Assembly (NCBI GenBank): GCA_041906185.1
Contig: JAYRJQ010000015.1
Span: 1 to 64,000 of the forward strand
Origin: Roseateles_B sp041906185
GTDB lineage: Bacteria; Pseudomonadota; Gammaproteobacteria; Burkholderiales; Burkholderiaceae_C
Reading direction: 5' to 3'
Length of the DNA: 64,000 nucleotides
Shown here piece by piece: positions 40,418-49,110 of the stretch. The translations under genes were made by a program, and so were the position numbers. The notes beneath the pieces were generated by a model. That model worked only from the letters and a program-made list of their open reading frames with translations. It made no database searches and was not told where the DNA came from. Numbering within the stretch: position 1 is the stretch's first letter; the number at the start of each line of letters is the position of its first letter.

Positions 40418-40944
40418 CGTCCCTTCTCCTGCAACTGGAGGGTGCTTGTGCGTTCTATCCATTCGCCAGCCGCGTCCTGGACGACTTCGCGCAGAGTGAT
40501 CTCGGTTTCCGAAATCTGGGTGATGCGCCCAAAGTTCAGCCCCAGGTGATCACCTTGCTTGACCTGGTACAAAAGTGCGTCCACCTTCAGGAGCGCGAAG
40601 GGCCGCCCCTGACGAATCAGGCTGCCCACCATCATCATCGAGTCGAGGGGGTAGGCTTCCAGAGGTTCCTTGCGGCGGTTCATCTCCGCCGTCAGCAGGG
40701 AATTCGGCTGACTGGCCTCCTGCTTGACGGCCACGCTCAGCTTCTGGGTACTGAACGGATCGATGCTCAGCGCGGTGTCATAGGGCTGCGGCGTGAACTT
40801 CTTGGGCGGCGACAGGGGCTGGACCGACGCACGGGTCTCACGCCGCTGCTGCGCCGTCCAATCCTGCAGTTCGGACAACTCGTTGCCGCACGCACTGAGC
40901 CCCATGGCGGCCAGCGTGACGGTCATGACCGTGAGGCGCTTCAT
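40414..40944 (-). CDS. pilP: Type IV pilus lipoprotein PilP
   Basis: Inner-membrane lipoprotein bridging PilN/PilO to the secretin. The 176-residue precursor has lipobox LSAC (C19). The C-terminal beta-sandwich (HR-like) domain includes EAYPLDSMMMVGSLIRQG and LLYQVKQGDHLGLNFGRI. It overlaps both pilO and pilQ by 4 nt. The reading frame is open far upstream, but the lipobox and overlap define this start. Confidence 0.95.
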   Translation of the reverse strand: MKRLTVMTVTLAAMGLSACGNELSELQDWTAQQRRETRASVQPLSPPKKFTPQPYDTALSIDPFSTQKLSVAVKQEASQPNSLLTAEMNRRKEPLEAYPLDSMMMVGSLIRQGRPFALLKVDALLYQVKQGDHLGLNFGRITQISETEITLREVVQDAAGEWIERTSTLQLQEKGR

Positions 40945-41639
40945 TTCTTGGCTCCCTGCTTGGCAGCCGCCTTGGACTTGCGCTGTTCCGCCACCTCGGC
41001 CGAATCCAGGTAGCGGTAGGTCCGGGCCTTGGCTTCCATGTTCAGCGTGCCGGACAACGCGGCGTCTCGGGGGGCCAGCAAGCTGACGTTCAGGTCGCTG
41101 AGGGTCACGATGCGGGACAGGTTGGCGATATCGGCCACGAAGGCGCCGATGTCGTGATAGCGGCCCGACACGCGGATGGAAATGGGCTTCTCGGCGTAAT
41201 AGTCCTTCACCACCTCCGGAGAGGGGCCGAAGAACTCGAACTGCAGCCCGCGGCCGACGGCCGCGCTGTTGATGTCGGAGAGCAGCGCATCCATCTCGGC
41301 ACGACCGGGCAGCTGCTTCTCCAGCTGGTTGACGTACTCCTCGACCTGGCTCTTCTGCTTGCGCAACTCGGGCAGGTTGACGGCTTGCACCAGCTTGGTC
41401 TTGTAGTCCTGGCGGAGGTTGGGCTCCTTGGCGGCCTCGGCATCCAGTGCGGCCTGGGCATCGGCCAGGACCAGGAACCAGCCGCCCACGACCGCCAGCA
41501 CGATGGCCGCAGCGAAGGTCAGCAGGCGGGGAGCCAGGGGCCACTGGCCGGGCTCTTGCGGATTGAGCCCCCTGAACTGGTCCTGGACCTCTTCGAACCA
41601 GGCGTTCAGATCAAAATTGGAGGAAGAATTCTTGGCCAT
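40941..41639 (-). CDS. pilO: Type IV pilus inner-membrane protein PilO
   Basis: Bitopic membrane protein of 232 residues pairing with PilN. An N-terminal cytoplasmic segment contains FDLNAWFEEVQDQFRGLNP. A transmembrane helix (LLTFAAAIVLAVVGGWFLVLA), a periplasmic coiled coil and a ferredoxin-like domain with FEFFGPSPEVVKDYYAEKPI follow. It lies 4 nt after pilN. Confidence 0.95.
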   Translation of the reverse strand: MAKNSSSNFDLNAWFEEVQDQFRGLNPQEPGQWPLAPRLLTFAAAIVLAVVGGWFLVLADAQAALDAEAAKEPNLRQDYKTKLVQAVNLPELRKQKSQVEEYVNQLEKQLPGRAEMDALLSDINSAAVGRGLQFEFFGPSPEVVKDYYAEKPISIRVSGRYHDIGAFVADIANLSRIVTLSDLNVSLLAPRDAALSGTLNMEAKARTYRYLDSAEVAEQRKSKAAAKQGAKK

Positions 41640-41643
41640 AGTG

Positions 41644-42243
41644 TCAGGGCTTCCTCGACGGCTGACCCTTGGCAGACGCCTCGGTCTGCGGAGCCTTGAT
41701 GGAGACGCGCATGGTGAACTCGAACAGGCGCTTCTGGTCCTTGGTGCTGGCCATGCCGCCCAGCCGGATCTCGTTCAGATCCGGGTTGTAGAGCCACTCG
41801 GACGAACGGGACGTATTGCGGATGAACTCCGACACCCGGTCCTGCGTCTGGGCCAGCCCGCTGACGGTGACCAGCTTGTCGGTCTGCTGGATGCGCGTGA
41901 GGAAAATGCCCTCCGGCACCTGCCGCACGAGTTCCGTCAGGAGGTGGACGGGGACATTGCGGCCGGTCTGCAGGTCTTCAACAGCCTGCTGGCGCGACTT
42001 CAGACCCTCGATCTCCGCCTTCAGGTTGGCGATGTCCTTGATCTGCTCATCGAGCAGTGCGTTCTCGCGGCGGAGGTATTCGTTGCGGGCGATCTGCTGG
42101 TCGGTCATCTGCTGCAGCAGCAGCATGCCGGCGCCCACGAGGAGCCCGCCCACGACCACGGAAAGCCCCAGCCCGACGAAGAAGGCGGTCTTGCGACGCT
42201 TGCGCTTCTCGGCGCGGTGAGGAAGGAGGTTGATCAAAATCAC
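41644..42243 (-). CDS. pilN: Type IV pilus inner-membrane protein PilN
   Basis: Bitopic protein of 199 residues. The short cytoplasmic N-terminus INLLPHRAEKRKRRK is the INLLP motif that binds the PilM groove. A single membrane helix, a coiled coil and a ferredoxin-like domain follow. It overlaps pilM by 4 nt. Confidence 0.96.
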   Translation of the reverse strand: MILINLLPHRAEKRKRRKTAFFVGLGLSVVVGGLLVGAGMLLLQQMTDQQIARNEYLRRENALLDEQIKDIANLKAEIEGLKSRQQAVEDLQTGRNVPVHLLTELVRQVPEGIFLTRIQQTDKLVTVSGLAQTQDRVSEFIRNTSRSSEWLYNPDLNEIRLGGMASTKDQKRLFEFTMRVSIKAPQTEASAKGQPSRKP

Positions 42244-43319
42244 TGGAAGAACCTCCGCATGGCAAGCCCGCAGGCGGTCAGGTAGGCAGGGGCCTCGCGG
42301 CGCAGCTTCGACTCACGCACGGCGGAACCCAGCTCCATGCTTTCGAAGGGGTTGACCACCATGCAGGCGAAGCCCGTCAGTTCGGTCACGCGATCCTTCA
42401 GGCCCGGCAGCGTGGCGGTGCCGCCCGCCAGCATCACGTAGTGCACCTTGTGGTGCGGCGTGCTGGTGAAGAAGTACTGCAGCGCTCGGCCGATTTCCTG
42501 GGACAGGCTGTCCACGAAAGGCTGGAGCACCACGGTGTCGTAGTCTTCCGGCAGCTCGTTGGCCAGCTTCTTCTGCTCCGCTTCCTCGAACGAGAAGCCG
42601 TATTGCCGAGAGATCAGCTGCGTCAGCTGCGAACCCCCGAACGCCTGATCGCGGTCGTAGAGCATCTCGTCGTCACGCAGGACCTTGAGGCTGGTGGTGT
42701 CGGCGCCGATCTCGAACAGGGCGACCAGGGCATCCTTGCCCTCGCCCGGCAGCGCTGCCACCAGGCGGCCCATCGCCAGGCGAGAGGCATGGGATTCGAT
42801 GTCCAGCACGACAGGGCGCAGGCCGGCCGCCTCGGCGAGGCCCTGACGGTCCTGCACCTTGTCCTTGCGGGAGGCCGCAATCAGCACCTCGACGTCACCG
42901 ACGGACGTCGGGCTCGGGCCGAGCACGCAGAAGTCGAGGCTGACCTCGTCGAGCGAGAACGGGATGTACTGGTTGGCCTCGGCCTCGACCTGGATCTCCA
43001 GCTCTTCCTCGCGCAGGCCCGCCGGCAGCATGATCTTCTTGGTGATCACGGCCGACTGGGGCATGGCCAGCACGGCATCACGCGTCTTCGTGCCGCTGCG
43101 GGCCACGACGCGACGCACGGCGTCGGCCACCTCGTCGAATTTTTCAATCTGGCCGTCGGCGATCCAGCCCTTCTCGAACGACTCCATCGCGAAGCGCTCG
43201 AGCACCATCTCACCGTTCTTGTTTTGACTGAGTTCGACCAGCTTGACGCTGGAAGAGCTGATGTCCAAGCCAATCATGGGCGGATGCTTGCGACCCAGCA
43301 GTACGTCAAGAATTCCCAT
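42240..43319 (-). CDS. pilM: Type IV pilus actin-like protein PilM
   Basis: Cytoplasmic actin/FtsA-fold ATP-binding protein of 359 residues that binds the PilN tail. The phosphate-1 motif is IGLDISSSSVKLVELS, phosphate-2 is FEIGADTTSLKVL and the adenosine motif is MLAGGTATLPGL. First gene of pilMNOPQ; GGGGGAA lies 8 nt upstream of the ATG. A promoter is proposed at 43359-43388. Confidence 0.96.
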   Translation of the reverse strand: MGILDVLLGRKHPPMIGLDISSSSVKLVELSQNKNGEMVLERFAMESFEKGWIADGQIEKFDEVADAVRRVVARSGTKTRDAVLAMPQSAVITKKIMLPAGLREEELEIQVEAEANQYIPFSLDEVSLDFCVLGPSPTSVGDVEVLIAASRKDKVQDRQGLAEAAGLRPVVLDIESHASRLAMGRLVAALPGEGKDALVALFEIGADTTSLKVLRDDEMLYDRDQAFGGSQLTQLISRQYGFSFEEAEQKKLANELPEDYDTVVLQPFVDSLSQEIGRALQYFFTSTPHHKVHYVMLAGGTATLPGLKDRVTELTGFACMVVNPFESMELGSAVRESKLRREAPAYLTACGLAMRRFFQ

Positions 43320-43358
43320 GACGCGGTTCCCCCAACACGCTTTGCAGGCGTCGGATTG

Positions 43359-43388
43359 TTAATAAGTTACTTGAATGCTAGCAGTAAA
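43359..43388 (-). promoter_or_regulatory. Putative promoter of the pilMNOPQ operon
   Basis: On the minus strand, TTTACT (43383-43388) and TATTAA (43359-43364) are separated by 18 bp, about 40 nt upstream of the pilM start. The region is clearly richer in A/T than its surroundings. Confidence 0.5.
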
Positions 43389-43469
43389 GCCTATGACACC
43401 GTTCGAAAAACGGCTGCGAGCACGTAACACCACGTTGCGAAACATACACGGCTTTCTACGCCCATCTGT

Positions 43470-43493
43470 CCCCGAAAAGAAGCCCTTTCGGGG
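43470..43493. repeat. Inverted repeat in the pilM-mrcA divergent region
   Basis: CCCCGAAA and TTTCGGGG form a perfect 8-bp stem around an 8-nt loop. It lacks a T tract and lies between two divergent promoters, so an operator or mRNA structure is possible; its function is unknown. Confidence 0.4.
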
Positions 43494-43551
43494 CAGATTC
43501 GACATGGCCCGGCAAGGACCGCCGATTCAAAGCGGAGCAGAGTGCCGTTTC

Positions 43552-43557
43552 TATAAT
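43552..43557 (+). promoter_or_regulatory. Consensus -10 box (TATAAT) of mrcA
   Basis: A perfect TATAAT hexamer lies 22 nt before the chosen mrcA start. The -35 region is weak (TTCAAA at 43526 with an over-long spacer). The predicted leader is only about 15-20 nt but still includes the Shine-Dalgarno GGAG. This box also argues against an ATG start at 43556, which overlaps it. Confidence 0.6.
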
Positions 43558-43579
43558 GATTTGCCCTCACTGGAGCCCC

Positions 43580-45973
43580 ATGAGCAAATCCAAATCATCG
43601 AACGTGCCTACTTCGCCGGATAAGGACGAGGCGGATGGCCCCAAGGCGTCGCATCGCCACCACACTGCCGCGCGCCGTTTCGTCTGGCGCCCCCTGATGT
43701 GGCTCGGCGGACTGGCCCTGGGGGGCACGCTGGCCGTGGCGCTCCTGCTGGCGCTCGGCCTGGCGATGGCCTATCCCAATCTGCCGGACATCTCCGGCCT
43801 GACCGATTACCGGCCCAAGCTGCCGCTGCGCGTGCTGTCGTCGGATGGCGTCGTGCTGGCCGAGTTCGGTGAGGAGCGCCGCAGCTACCAGCCCATCAAG
43901 GAGATCCCCAAGGTGATGCAGGACGCCATCCTCGCGATCGAGGATGTGCGCTTCTACCAGCACGGCGGCGTGGACTACCTCGGCGTGATCCGCGCCGGCC
44001 TGGCCAATGTGGGCGAGGCCAAGAGTCAGGGCGCGTCCACCATCACGATGCAGGTCGCCCGCAACTTCTACCTGTCGACCGAGAAGACGATGACGCGCAA
44101 GATCTACGAGATCCTGCTGGCGCTCAAGATCGAGTCGGCGCTGAGCAAAGAGCAGATCCTCGAGATCTACATGAACCAGATCTTCCTGGGTCACCGGGCC
44201 TATGGTTTCGCCGCCGCCAGCGAGGTGTACTTCGGCAAGCCGCTCAAGGAGATCACGGTGGCGGAGGCCGCGATGCTGGCCGGGCTGCCCAAGGCGCCCT
44301 CGGCCTACAACCCCATCAACAACCCGCGCCGCGCGCGCATCCGCCAGCAGTACATCATCGACCGGATGCTGGAGAACGGCTACATCACCGAAGAGCAGCA
44401 CGCCCAGGCGAAGGCACAGACGCTGCGATATCGGACGGTGGCCGACAACAGCAGTCACGCGGAGTACGTGGCCGAGGCGGCGCGCCAGCTGATCTTCAAC
44501 CAGTACGGCGACGAAACCTACAGCCGCGGCCTGGACGTCTACCTGACGCTGCGCCACGACGAGCAGATGACCGCCTACCGGGCCCTGCGCCGCGGGATCA
44601 TGGACTACGAGCGCCGCCAGGTCTACCGCGGCCCGGAGGCCTACATCGACCTGCCTGCCGATCCCAAGGACATGGACGTGCGCATCGCCGAAGCCCTGGC
44701 GGACCACCCGGCCAACGACGAGCTGCTGGCGGCGGCCGTACTGGAGGCGGACCCGAAGAAGGTCGTCGCCGTCCTGCAAAGTGGTGAGAGCCTCACCATC
44801 ACCGGCGACGGCCTGAAGCCCGCGACGTCGGGGCTGTCAGAGCGTGGCAATCCCAAGACGCGCATCCGCCGCGGCGCCATCATCCGGGTCCTCAAGCTGC
44901 CCAAGGGCGACTGGAGCATCACGCAACTGCCCGAGGTGGAAGGCGCCTTCGTGGCGATGGACCCGCGCGACGGGCGCATTCGCGCCATGGTGGGCGGCTT
45001 TGACTACAACAAGAACAAGTTCAACCACGTGACCCAAGCCTGGCGCCAGCCGGGCTCGAGCTTCAAGCCCTTCATCTACTCGGCGGCGCTGGAAAAGGGC
45101 TTCACGCCGGCGACCGTCGTCAATGACGCCCCGCTGTTCTTCGACGCCACCACGACGGGGAGCCAGCCCTGGGAGCCCAAGAACTACGACGGCACCTTCG
45201 ATGGCCCCCTGCCCCTGCGCAAGGCGCTCGCCAAGTCCAAGAACATGGTGTCCATCCGCGTGCTGCAATCCATCGGCGTGCACTACGCCCAGGACTGGAT
45301 CACGCACTTCGGCTTCGAGGCGGACAAACACCCGGCCTATCTCACCATGGCACTCGGGGCCGGCTCGGTCACGCCCATGCAGATGGCACAGGGCTACGCC
45401 GTGTTCGCGAACGGCGGCCACCGCGTGTCACCGCAACTCGTCGCCAAGCTGACGGACAACAAGGGGCGCGTGCTCTTCGAGGCCCCGCCGCGGACGCTCG
45501 GCGAGGACTCTCGCGCCATCGAGCCGCGCAACGCCTTCCTGATGAGCAGCCTGCTGCAGGAGGTGACGCGCAGCGGCACGGCCGCCAAGGCCCAGGCGCA
45601 GCTCAAGCGCCCGGACATCTACGGCAAGACCGGCACCACGAACGACTCCATGGACGCCTGGTTCGCCGGCTACCAGCAGAGCCTGGTGGCCGTGGTTTGG
45701 ATCGGGTACGACCAGCCCCGCAAGCTGGGCGATCGCGAAACCGGCGGCGGCCTTTCCCTGCCCGTCTGGATCGAGTTCATGGGTTTTGCGCTCAAGAACG
45801 TGCCCGTTGCCGAGATTTCGCCACCGGAGGGCGTCGTGCAGATCAACGGCGAGTGGTTCTATGACGAGTTCTCGGGCAACTCGGGCGTACGCGCCCTGAG
45901 CAACGACGCCAACATCCCGCCGCCCGCCAGCGACGAGGAAAAGAAGAGCATCCTCGACCTCTTCCGGCGCTGA
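43580..45973 (+). CDS. mrcA: Penicillin-binding protein 1A (bifunctional)
   Basis: Class A penicillin-binding protein of 797 residues: peptidoglycan glycosyltransferase plus DD-transpeptidase. After a cytoplasmic tail and one membrane helix (about residues 37-60), the GT51 domain carries AILAIEDVRFYQHGGVD with the catalytic Glu and the GASTITMQVARNFYL motif. The transpeptidase has the serine in GSSFKP, the SKN motif and KTGTTN. GGAG lies 4 nt upstream of the ATG at 43580. Diverged from pilM, the common mrcA-pilM arrangement of proteobacteria. Confidence 0.96.
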   Translation: MSKSKSSNVPTSPDKDEADGPKASHRHHTAARRFVWRPLMWLGGLALGGTLAVALLLALGLAMAYPNLPDISGLTDYRPKLPLRVLSSDGVVLAEFGEERRSYQPIKEIPKVMQDAILAIEDVRFYQHGGVDYLGVIRAGLANVGEAKSQGASTITMQVARNFYLSTEKTMTRKIYEILLALKIESALSKEQILEIYMNQIFLGHRAYGFAAASEVYFGKPLKEITVAEAAMLAGLPKAPSAYNPINNPRRARIRQQYIIDRMLENGYITEEQHAQAKAQTLRYRTVADNSSHAEYVAEAARQLIFNQYGDETYSRGLDVYLTLRHDEQMTAYRALRRGIMDYERRQVYRGPEAYIDLPADPKDMDVRIAEALADHPANDELLAAAVLEADPKKVVAVLQSGESLTITGDGLKPATSGLSERGNPKTRIRRGAIIRVLKLPKGDWSITQLPEVEGAFVAMDPRDGRIRAMVGGFDYNKNKFNHVTQAWRQPGSSFKPFIYSAALEKGFTPATVVNDAPLFFDATTTGSQPWEPKNYDGTFDGPLPLRKALAKSKNMVSIRVLQSIGVHYAQDWITHFGFEADKHPAYLTMALGAGSVTPMQMAQGYAVFANGGHRVSPQLVAKLTDNKGRVLFEAPPRTLGEDSRAIEPRNAFLMSSLLQEVTRSGTAAKAQAQLKRPDIYGKTGTTNDSMDAWFAGYQQSLVAVVWIGYDQPRKLGDRETGGGLSLPVWIEFMGFALKNVPVAEISPPEGVVQINGEWFYDEFSGNSGVRALSNDANIPPPASDEEKKSILDLFRR

Positions 45974-46005
45974 GCCCTCGCCTGCGGGCGTCAAAGCACA
46001 ACAAG

Positions 46006-46034
46006 AAAGAGGCCGCCCATGGGCGGCCTCTTTT
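46006..46034. terminator. Bidirectional terminator between mrcA and cyaY
   Basis: Perfect 13-bp stem AAAGAGGCCGCCC / GGGCGGCCTCTTT with a 2-nt loop, with an A run on the left and T run on the right. It can end both mrcA (+) and cyaY (-). Confidence 0.92.
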
Positions 46035-46082
46035 CATTCATGTCAGCGCCTGCAGCCACCGCATGGCGGCGCCCGGTAGGTC

Positions 46083-46442
46083 TCAGCCAGCGACCGGCTC
46101 AAAGTGCAGCGGCTGTCCGGCCTGCGCGGTGGCCTCCTCGGACAGCAAGGCATGGAACTCCCGCCCGCTGCGCTCGATCCAACGCCCTTCGACAAAACGG
46201 AAGTGGAAGCCCCCCGCCTTGGCCGCGAGCCACAGCTCCTGCAGTGGCGGCTGGGTGTTGATGATGATCTTGCTGCGGTTGGGAAAGGTCAGCTCGAGCA
46301 GGCCACCGGTGCGATGGGTATCGATGTCGATCCGGTCCTCATCCAGCCAGGCGTCGATCCGGGTCTCGATGCCCAGCAGGATGGCCTGGGTCCGGGCCTG
46401 GTAGTCCGCGTCCTGGAGGGGGGTGGCAGTGAGAGCGCTCAT
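46083..46442 (-). CDS. cyaY: Iron donor/frataxin homologue CyaY
   Basis: Small iron-binding regulator of iron-sulfur cluster assembly. The 119-residue protein shows the frataxin fold: an acidic first helix (DDEDRIDIDTH-like segment WLDEDRIDIDTHRTGG), then LELTFPNRSKIIINTQPPLQELWLAAKAGGFHF. The start at 46442 is defined by family length; the frame stays open far upstream. It diverges from the lptM-like gene. Confidence 0.93.
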   Translation of the reverse strand: MSALTATPLQDADYQARTQAILLGIETRIDAWLDEDRIDIDTHRTGGLLELTFPNRSKIIINTQPPLQELWLAAKAGGFHFRFVEGRWIERSGREFHALLSEEATAQAGQPLHFEPVAG

Positions 46443-46539
46443 GACCGATAAACTGGCAGCTATGAAGATCAATCCAGGCGGCAGTTTAGTCCCCCACGGG
46501 GCCGATTCCACGCGAACGGCCCGCAAGGCCATGCCATCG

Positions 46540-46728
46540 ATGCGGTCGCACACGCGCCGCGTCCTCACTGCCGGGCTCGGCGCCCTCACCCTGTGCAGCC
46601 TGGCCGCGCTCTCGGCTTGCGGGCAGAAGGGCCCCCTGACCCTGCCGCCGGCCAAGCCAGCCGCCAGCACCCCGTCGAGCACCCCCGCACCGACTCCCGC
46701 ACCGGCAGCCTCCAGCGCGGGCCGCTGA
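46540..46728 (+). CDS. lptM: Small lipoprotein LptM (YifL family)
   Basis: Lipoprotein of about 62 residues with a signal peptide and lipobox LSAC. CGQKGPLTLPP, the diagnostic LptM start that in E. coli binds LptD during lipopolysaccharide-translocon assembly, follows directly. The tail is a short Pro/Ala/Ser-rich linker. An ATG at 46531 could add three residues. In many relatives lysA follows cyaY-lptM; it is absent here. Confidence 0.83.
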   Translation: MRSHTRRVLTAGLGALTLCSLAALSACGQKGPLTLPPAKPAASTPSSTPAPTPAPAASSAGR

Positions 46729-46813
46729 CGACCGGCAAAGCCCAGCGACGGGCGCGGGCGACCGTCAGCTGGGTCGCCATGGCGCGAGTGCAGCCGGGCT
46801 CCGCACCAGCAGA

Positions 46814-47581
46814 TCAGAACCGCAAGCTGCCCGGCAGCTCGCGATAGCCGGCATCCAGGAACTGCACCGGACCGTAGCAGGCCTCGGCGCGACCCCGTCC
46901 GTTGTCTGCGTCCGTCATCAGCGCTGCTCCGATCAAGGGGCCCGCCGCCTCGCCAAAGGCCAGGCGGTAGTCCTCGACCACATTGCGGCTGAAGCGCATC
47001 CAGCCTCCGCGCCTGTCCTGCCCGGAGCCGATGACGATCTTGCGGATGCGGTCGCTGCGAGGGCTCACCTTCACCGTTCCTACCGGCGCCTTCGCGTCCC
47101 ACACGTACATGAGCGTGGCGTACGGCGGAGCTTCGCCCATGATGGTGTGGGCCAACTCATACAGCATGCGGGTCCGTAGCGGCAGGAGACCGACATCGCC
47201 ATCAAAGGCCAGCACCAGGCTGGCGGGCGCATCGTCGATGTCGGGATCTTCGACCTCACGGCTCGATTCGAAGCGGTCGATCCACCACTCGAACCGAACC
47301 TCCTGCAACTGATCCATCGGCAGTTGCAGCCTGCGCCGCAGCAGGCTTGCCGACGCCTGCGCCTTGGCCTGAACGCAGGGCCGGCTGGCCCGCTCATCCA
47401 TGCTGTAGCGGGTGCGGGCCTTGCCCGGCAGTTCGCGGTCCGTCCAGTCCTGCGGCAGGACGGCCGCCTCGGTCCGGACCGGCTCCATCGATGGCGACTC
47501 GGGCGCAGTCACCGGGTGGTGGGCGCAGGCCATCAGGCTTGCAACCCATCCCAACGTCAACAGTTTCTTGAAGGCTCTCAT
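46814..47581 (-). CDS. DUF3047 family lipoprotein
   Basis: Predicted lipoprotein of 255 residues: signal peptide with lipobox SLMAC (about C17). A DUF3047 domain shows FEWWID, DDAPASLVLAFDG, YVWDAKAPVGT and RNVVEDYRLAFG, and ends GALMTDADNGRGRAEACYG. The family has no established activity; the conserved Asp/Arg pattern suggests a binding fold. GGAG lies 8 nt before the ATG. It stands alone between lptM and the porin genes. Confidence 0.8.
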   Translation of the reverse strand: MRAFKKLLTLGWVASLMACAHHPVTAPESPSMEPVRTEAAVLPQDWTDRELPGKARTRYSMDERASRPCVQAKAQASASLLRRRLQLPMDQLQEVRFEWWIDRFESSREVEDPDIDDAPASLVLAFDGDVGLLPLRTRMLYELAHTIMGEAPPYATLMYVWDAKAPVGTVKVSPRSDRIRKIVIGSGQDRRGGWMRFSRNVVEDYRLAFGEAAGPLIGAALMTDADNGRGRAEACYGPVQFLDAGYRELPGSLRF

Positions 47582-47669
47582 GATCTCGACTCCAGGCCCG
47601 ATGCAGCACAGACTAGCTGCCCGGCGTCCTGGCGCCGTGATGCTATGCACAAGAACTTAACAGGACATG

Positions 47670-47692
47670 AAAAAGGGCCCCGAAGGGCCCTC
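47670..47692 (-). terminator. Terminator of the first porin gene
   Basis: On the minus strand GAGGGCCC / GGGGCCC with a short TTC loop is followed by TTTTT, about 25 nt after the porin stop. The T run continues into CATG, as in other terminators of this window. Confidence 0.85.
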
Positions 47693-47715
47693 GATTGCGC
47701 GAAGAAGTGCGCAGA

Positions 47716-48849
47716 TCAGAAGCGGTGACGGATACCGACGGTGTAGCCCAGGCGGCTCTTGGCACCGTTCGGAGCGCCCGCTGCGCTGTTCAGGCTGGCG
47801 TGGTCGCCGGTCAGCGAGGTGCGGTCGATCTCGGCGTACAGGTCCGTGCGCTTGGACAGTGCGTAGTCAGCCACAGCCGACCAGAACTTGGCCTTCAGCT
47901 CCAGGGCAGCCAGGGCACCGGTCTGCTTGGCGCTGTAGAAGTGGGTGCCCAGGTTCAGCTGAGGCGTCATCTGGTAGCCGAAGCCCAGGGTCCACATCGT
48001 GCGCTTCTTCAGGCCCAGCAGGCCGGCGGCGCCACCCAGTGCGGCGTCGTAGCCGGTGCCACCGTTGTTGAACGAGGCCCACAGCAGCGTGCTGGCGATG
48101 GTAGTGGCGTCAGCCGCCGTCGGCGTGCCTTCCACCTTGTTCTCGCCCCAGCCGGCGTTGACGTACCAGTCGCCGACCTTGTACGAGCCACCGAAGGTCG
48201 TGGCCTTGATCTTGGCGGTGGACGGCAGCATGTAGTCCTGCACGCCGGCGCCGACCGAGATGCCATCCGCGGAGTAGCGAATCACGCCGCCGACGGTGCG
48301 ACCGCCGCCGCCTTCACCGGCACCCACCTGCAGCTCGCCACGGATCGGGCCTTGCTCGAACAGGTACTTGACCATGTTGTCGGCGCGAGCGCTCAGGGCC
48401 AGGCCGACTTCAGGCTTGTAGACGTCGAAGTACGGGGAATAGGGATAGGACACGTAGGTGCTGGTCACCAGGTCGAACAGCACGTTGTACTGGCGGCCGA
48501 TGGTCACGCGGCCGAAGTCGCTGCTTTGCAGGCCGACCCACGACTGCATCCAGAAGGGCAGCGGTGCGGGGTTGGAGGAGCCAGTGTCCAGATTCAGACG
48601 GTGCTCCAGGTTGGCCAGCACCTTCATGCCGCCACCGAGGTCTTCAGTGACGTTCACGCCCAGGCGGCTCTGCGAGAAGCCACCGCCGACCACGCGGGTC
48701 ACGGAGCCTTGGCCGCTGGGGCCGGCGCCTTCGTTATCGGTGATGCGCACGCCGCCGTCCACGATGCCGTAGAGCGTCACGCTCGATTGGGCGTAGGCAG
48801 CGCTCACGCTGGCAGCCAGCAAACCCAGAACCAGAGTAGCCTTCTTCAT
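47716..48849 (-). CDS. Outer-membrane porin (Gram-negative porin family)
   Basis: Trimeric-type general porin of 377 residues. The signal peptide MKKATLVLGLLAASVSAAYA is followed by QSSVTLYGIVDGGVRITDN, the usual first strand of Burkholderiales porins (Porin_4). The protein ends in an aromatic residue (YTVGIRHRF), the BAM recognition signal. Regular alternating strands run throughout. AGGAG lies 7 nt before the start. It lies in tandem with a second, distinct porin gene; each has its own terminator. Confidence 0.92.
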   Translation of the reverse strand: MKKATLVLGLLAASVSAAYAQSSVTLYGIVDGGVRITDNEGAGPSGQGSVTRVVGGGFSQSRLGVNVTEDLGGGMKVLANLEHRLNLDTGSSNPAPLPFWMQSWVGLQSSDFGRVTIGRQYNVLFDLVTSTYVSYPYSPYFDVYKPEVGLALSARADNMVKYLFEQGPIRGELQVGAGEGGGGRTVGGVIRYSADGISVGAGVQDYMLPSTAKIKATTFGGSYKVGDWYVNAGWGENKVEGTPTAADATTIASTLLWASFNNGGTGYDAALGGAAGLLGLKKRTMWTLGFGYQMTPQLNLGTHFYSAKQTGALAALELKAKFWSAVADYALSKRTDLYAEIDRTSLTGDHASLNSAAGAPNGAKSRLGYTVGIRHRF

Positions 48850-49041
48850 GTATCTGTCTCCTGCTTTATGAATGAAGCGTCGCTGTGGATTCTGTGACAG
48901 ATGCCCCCGAAGGCCTAGCTGCGACGTTGCAGGCCACCCACAAGCACTAACCCTGTCGCCGCGGCGACAAGCCTGAAAACAGGCTGACGGGCGCACAGGA
49001 ACGGTGCAAGGCGCCCCGGGCCGCGGCCAGGCACAGGCATG

Positions 49042-49064
49042 AAAAAGCCGCCCCGGGGGGCGGC
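49042..49064 (-). terminator. Terminator of the second porin gene
   Basis: Stem GCCGCCCC/GGGGCGGC with a 2-nt nominal loop, followed on the minus strand by TTTTT and CATGC. It ends the upstream porin transcript before the next porin gene. A 16-nt stretch including the T run equals that of the gltBD terminator. Confidence 0.88.
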
Positions 49065-49110
49065 TTGTGCGAATCGGCGAACAACCCCGCAGGGCTGCTG
49101 CCGCCTGGCA

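Noticed and set aside
43375..43623. Small plus-strand frame of 82 codons between pilM and mrcA
   Set aside because: It overlaps the mrcA promoter, Shine-Dalgarno and coding start, and has no ribosome binding site.
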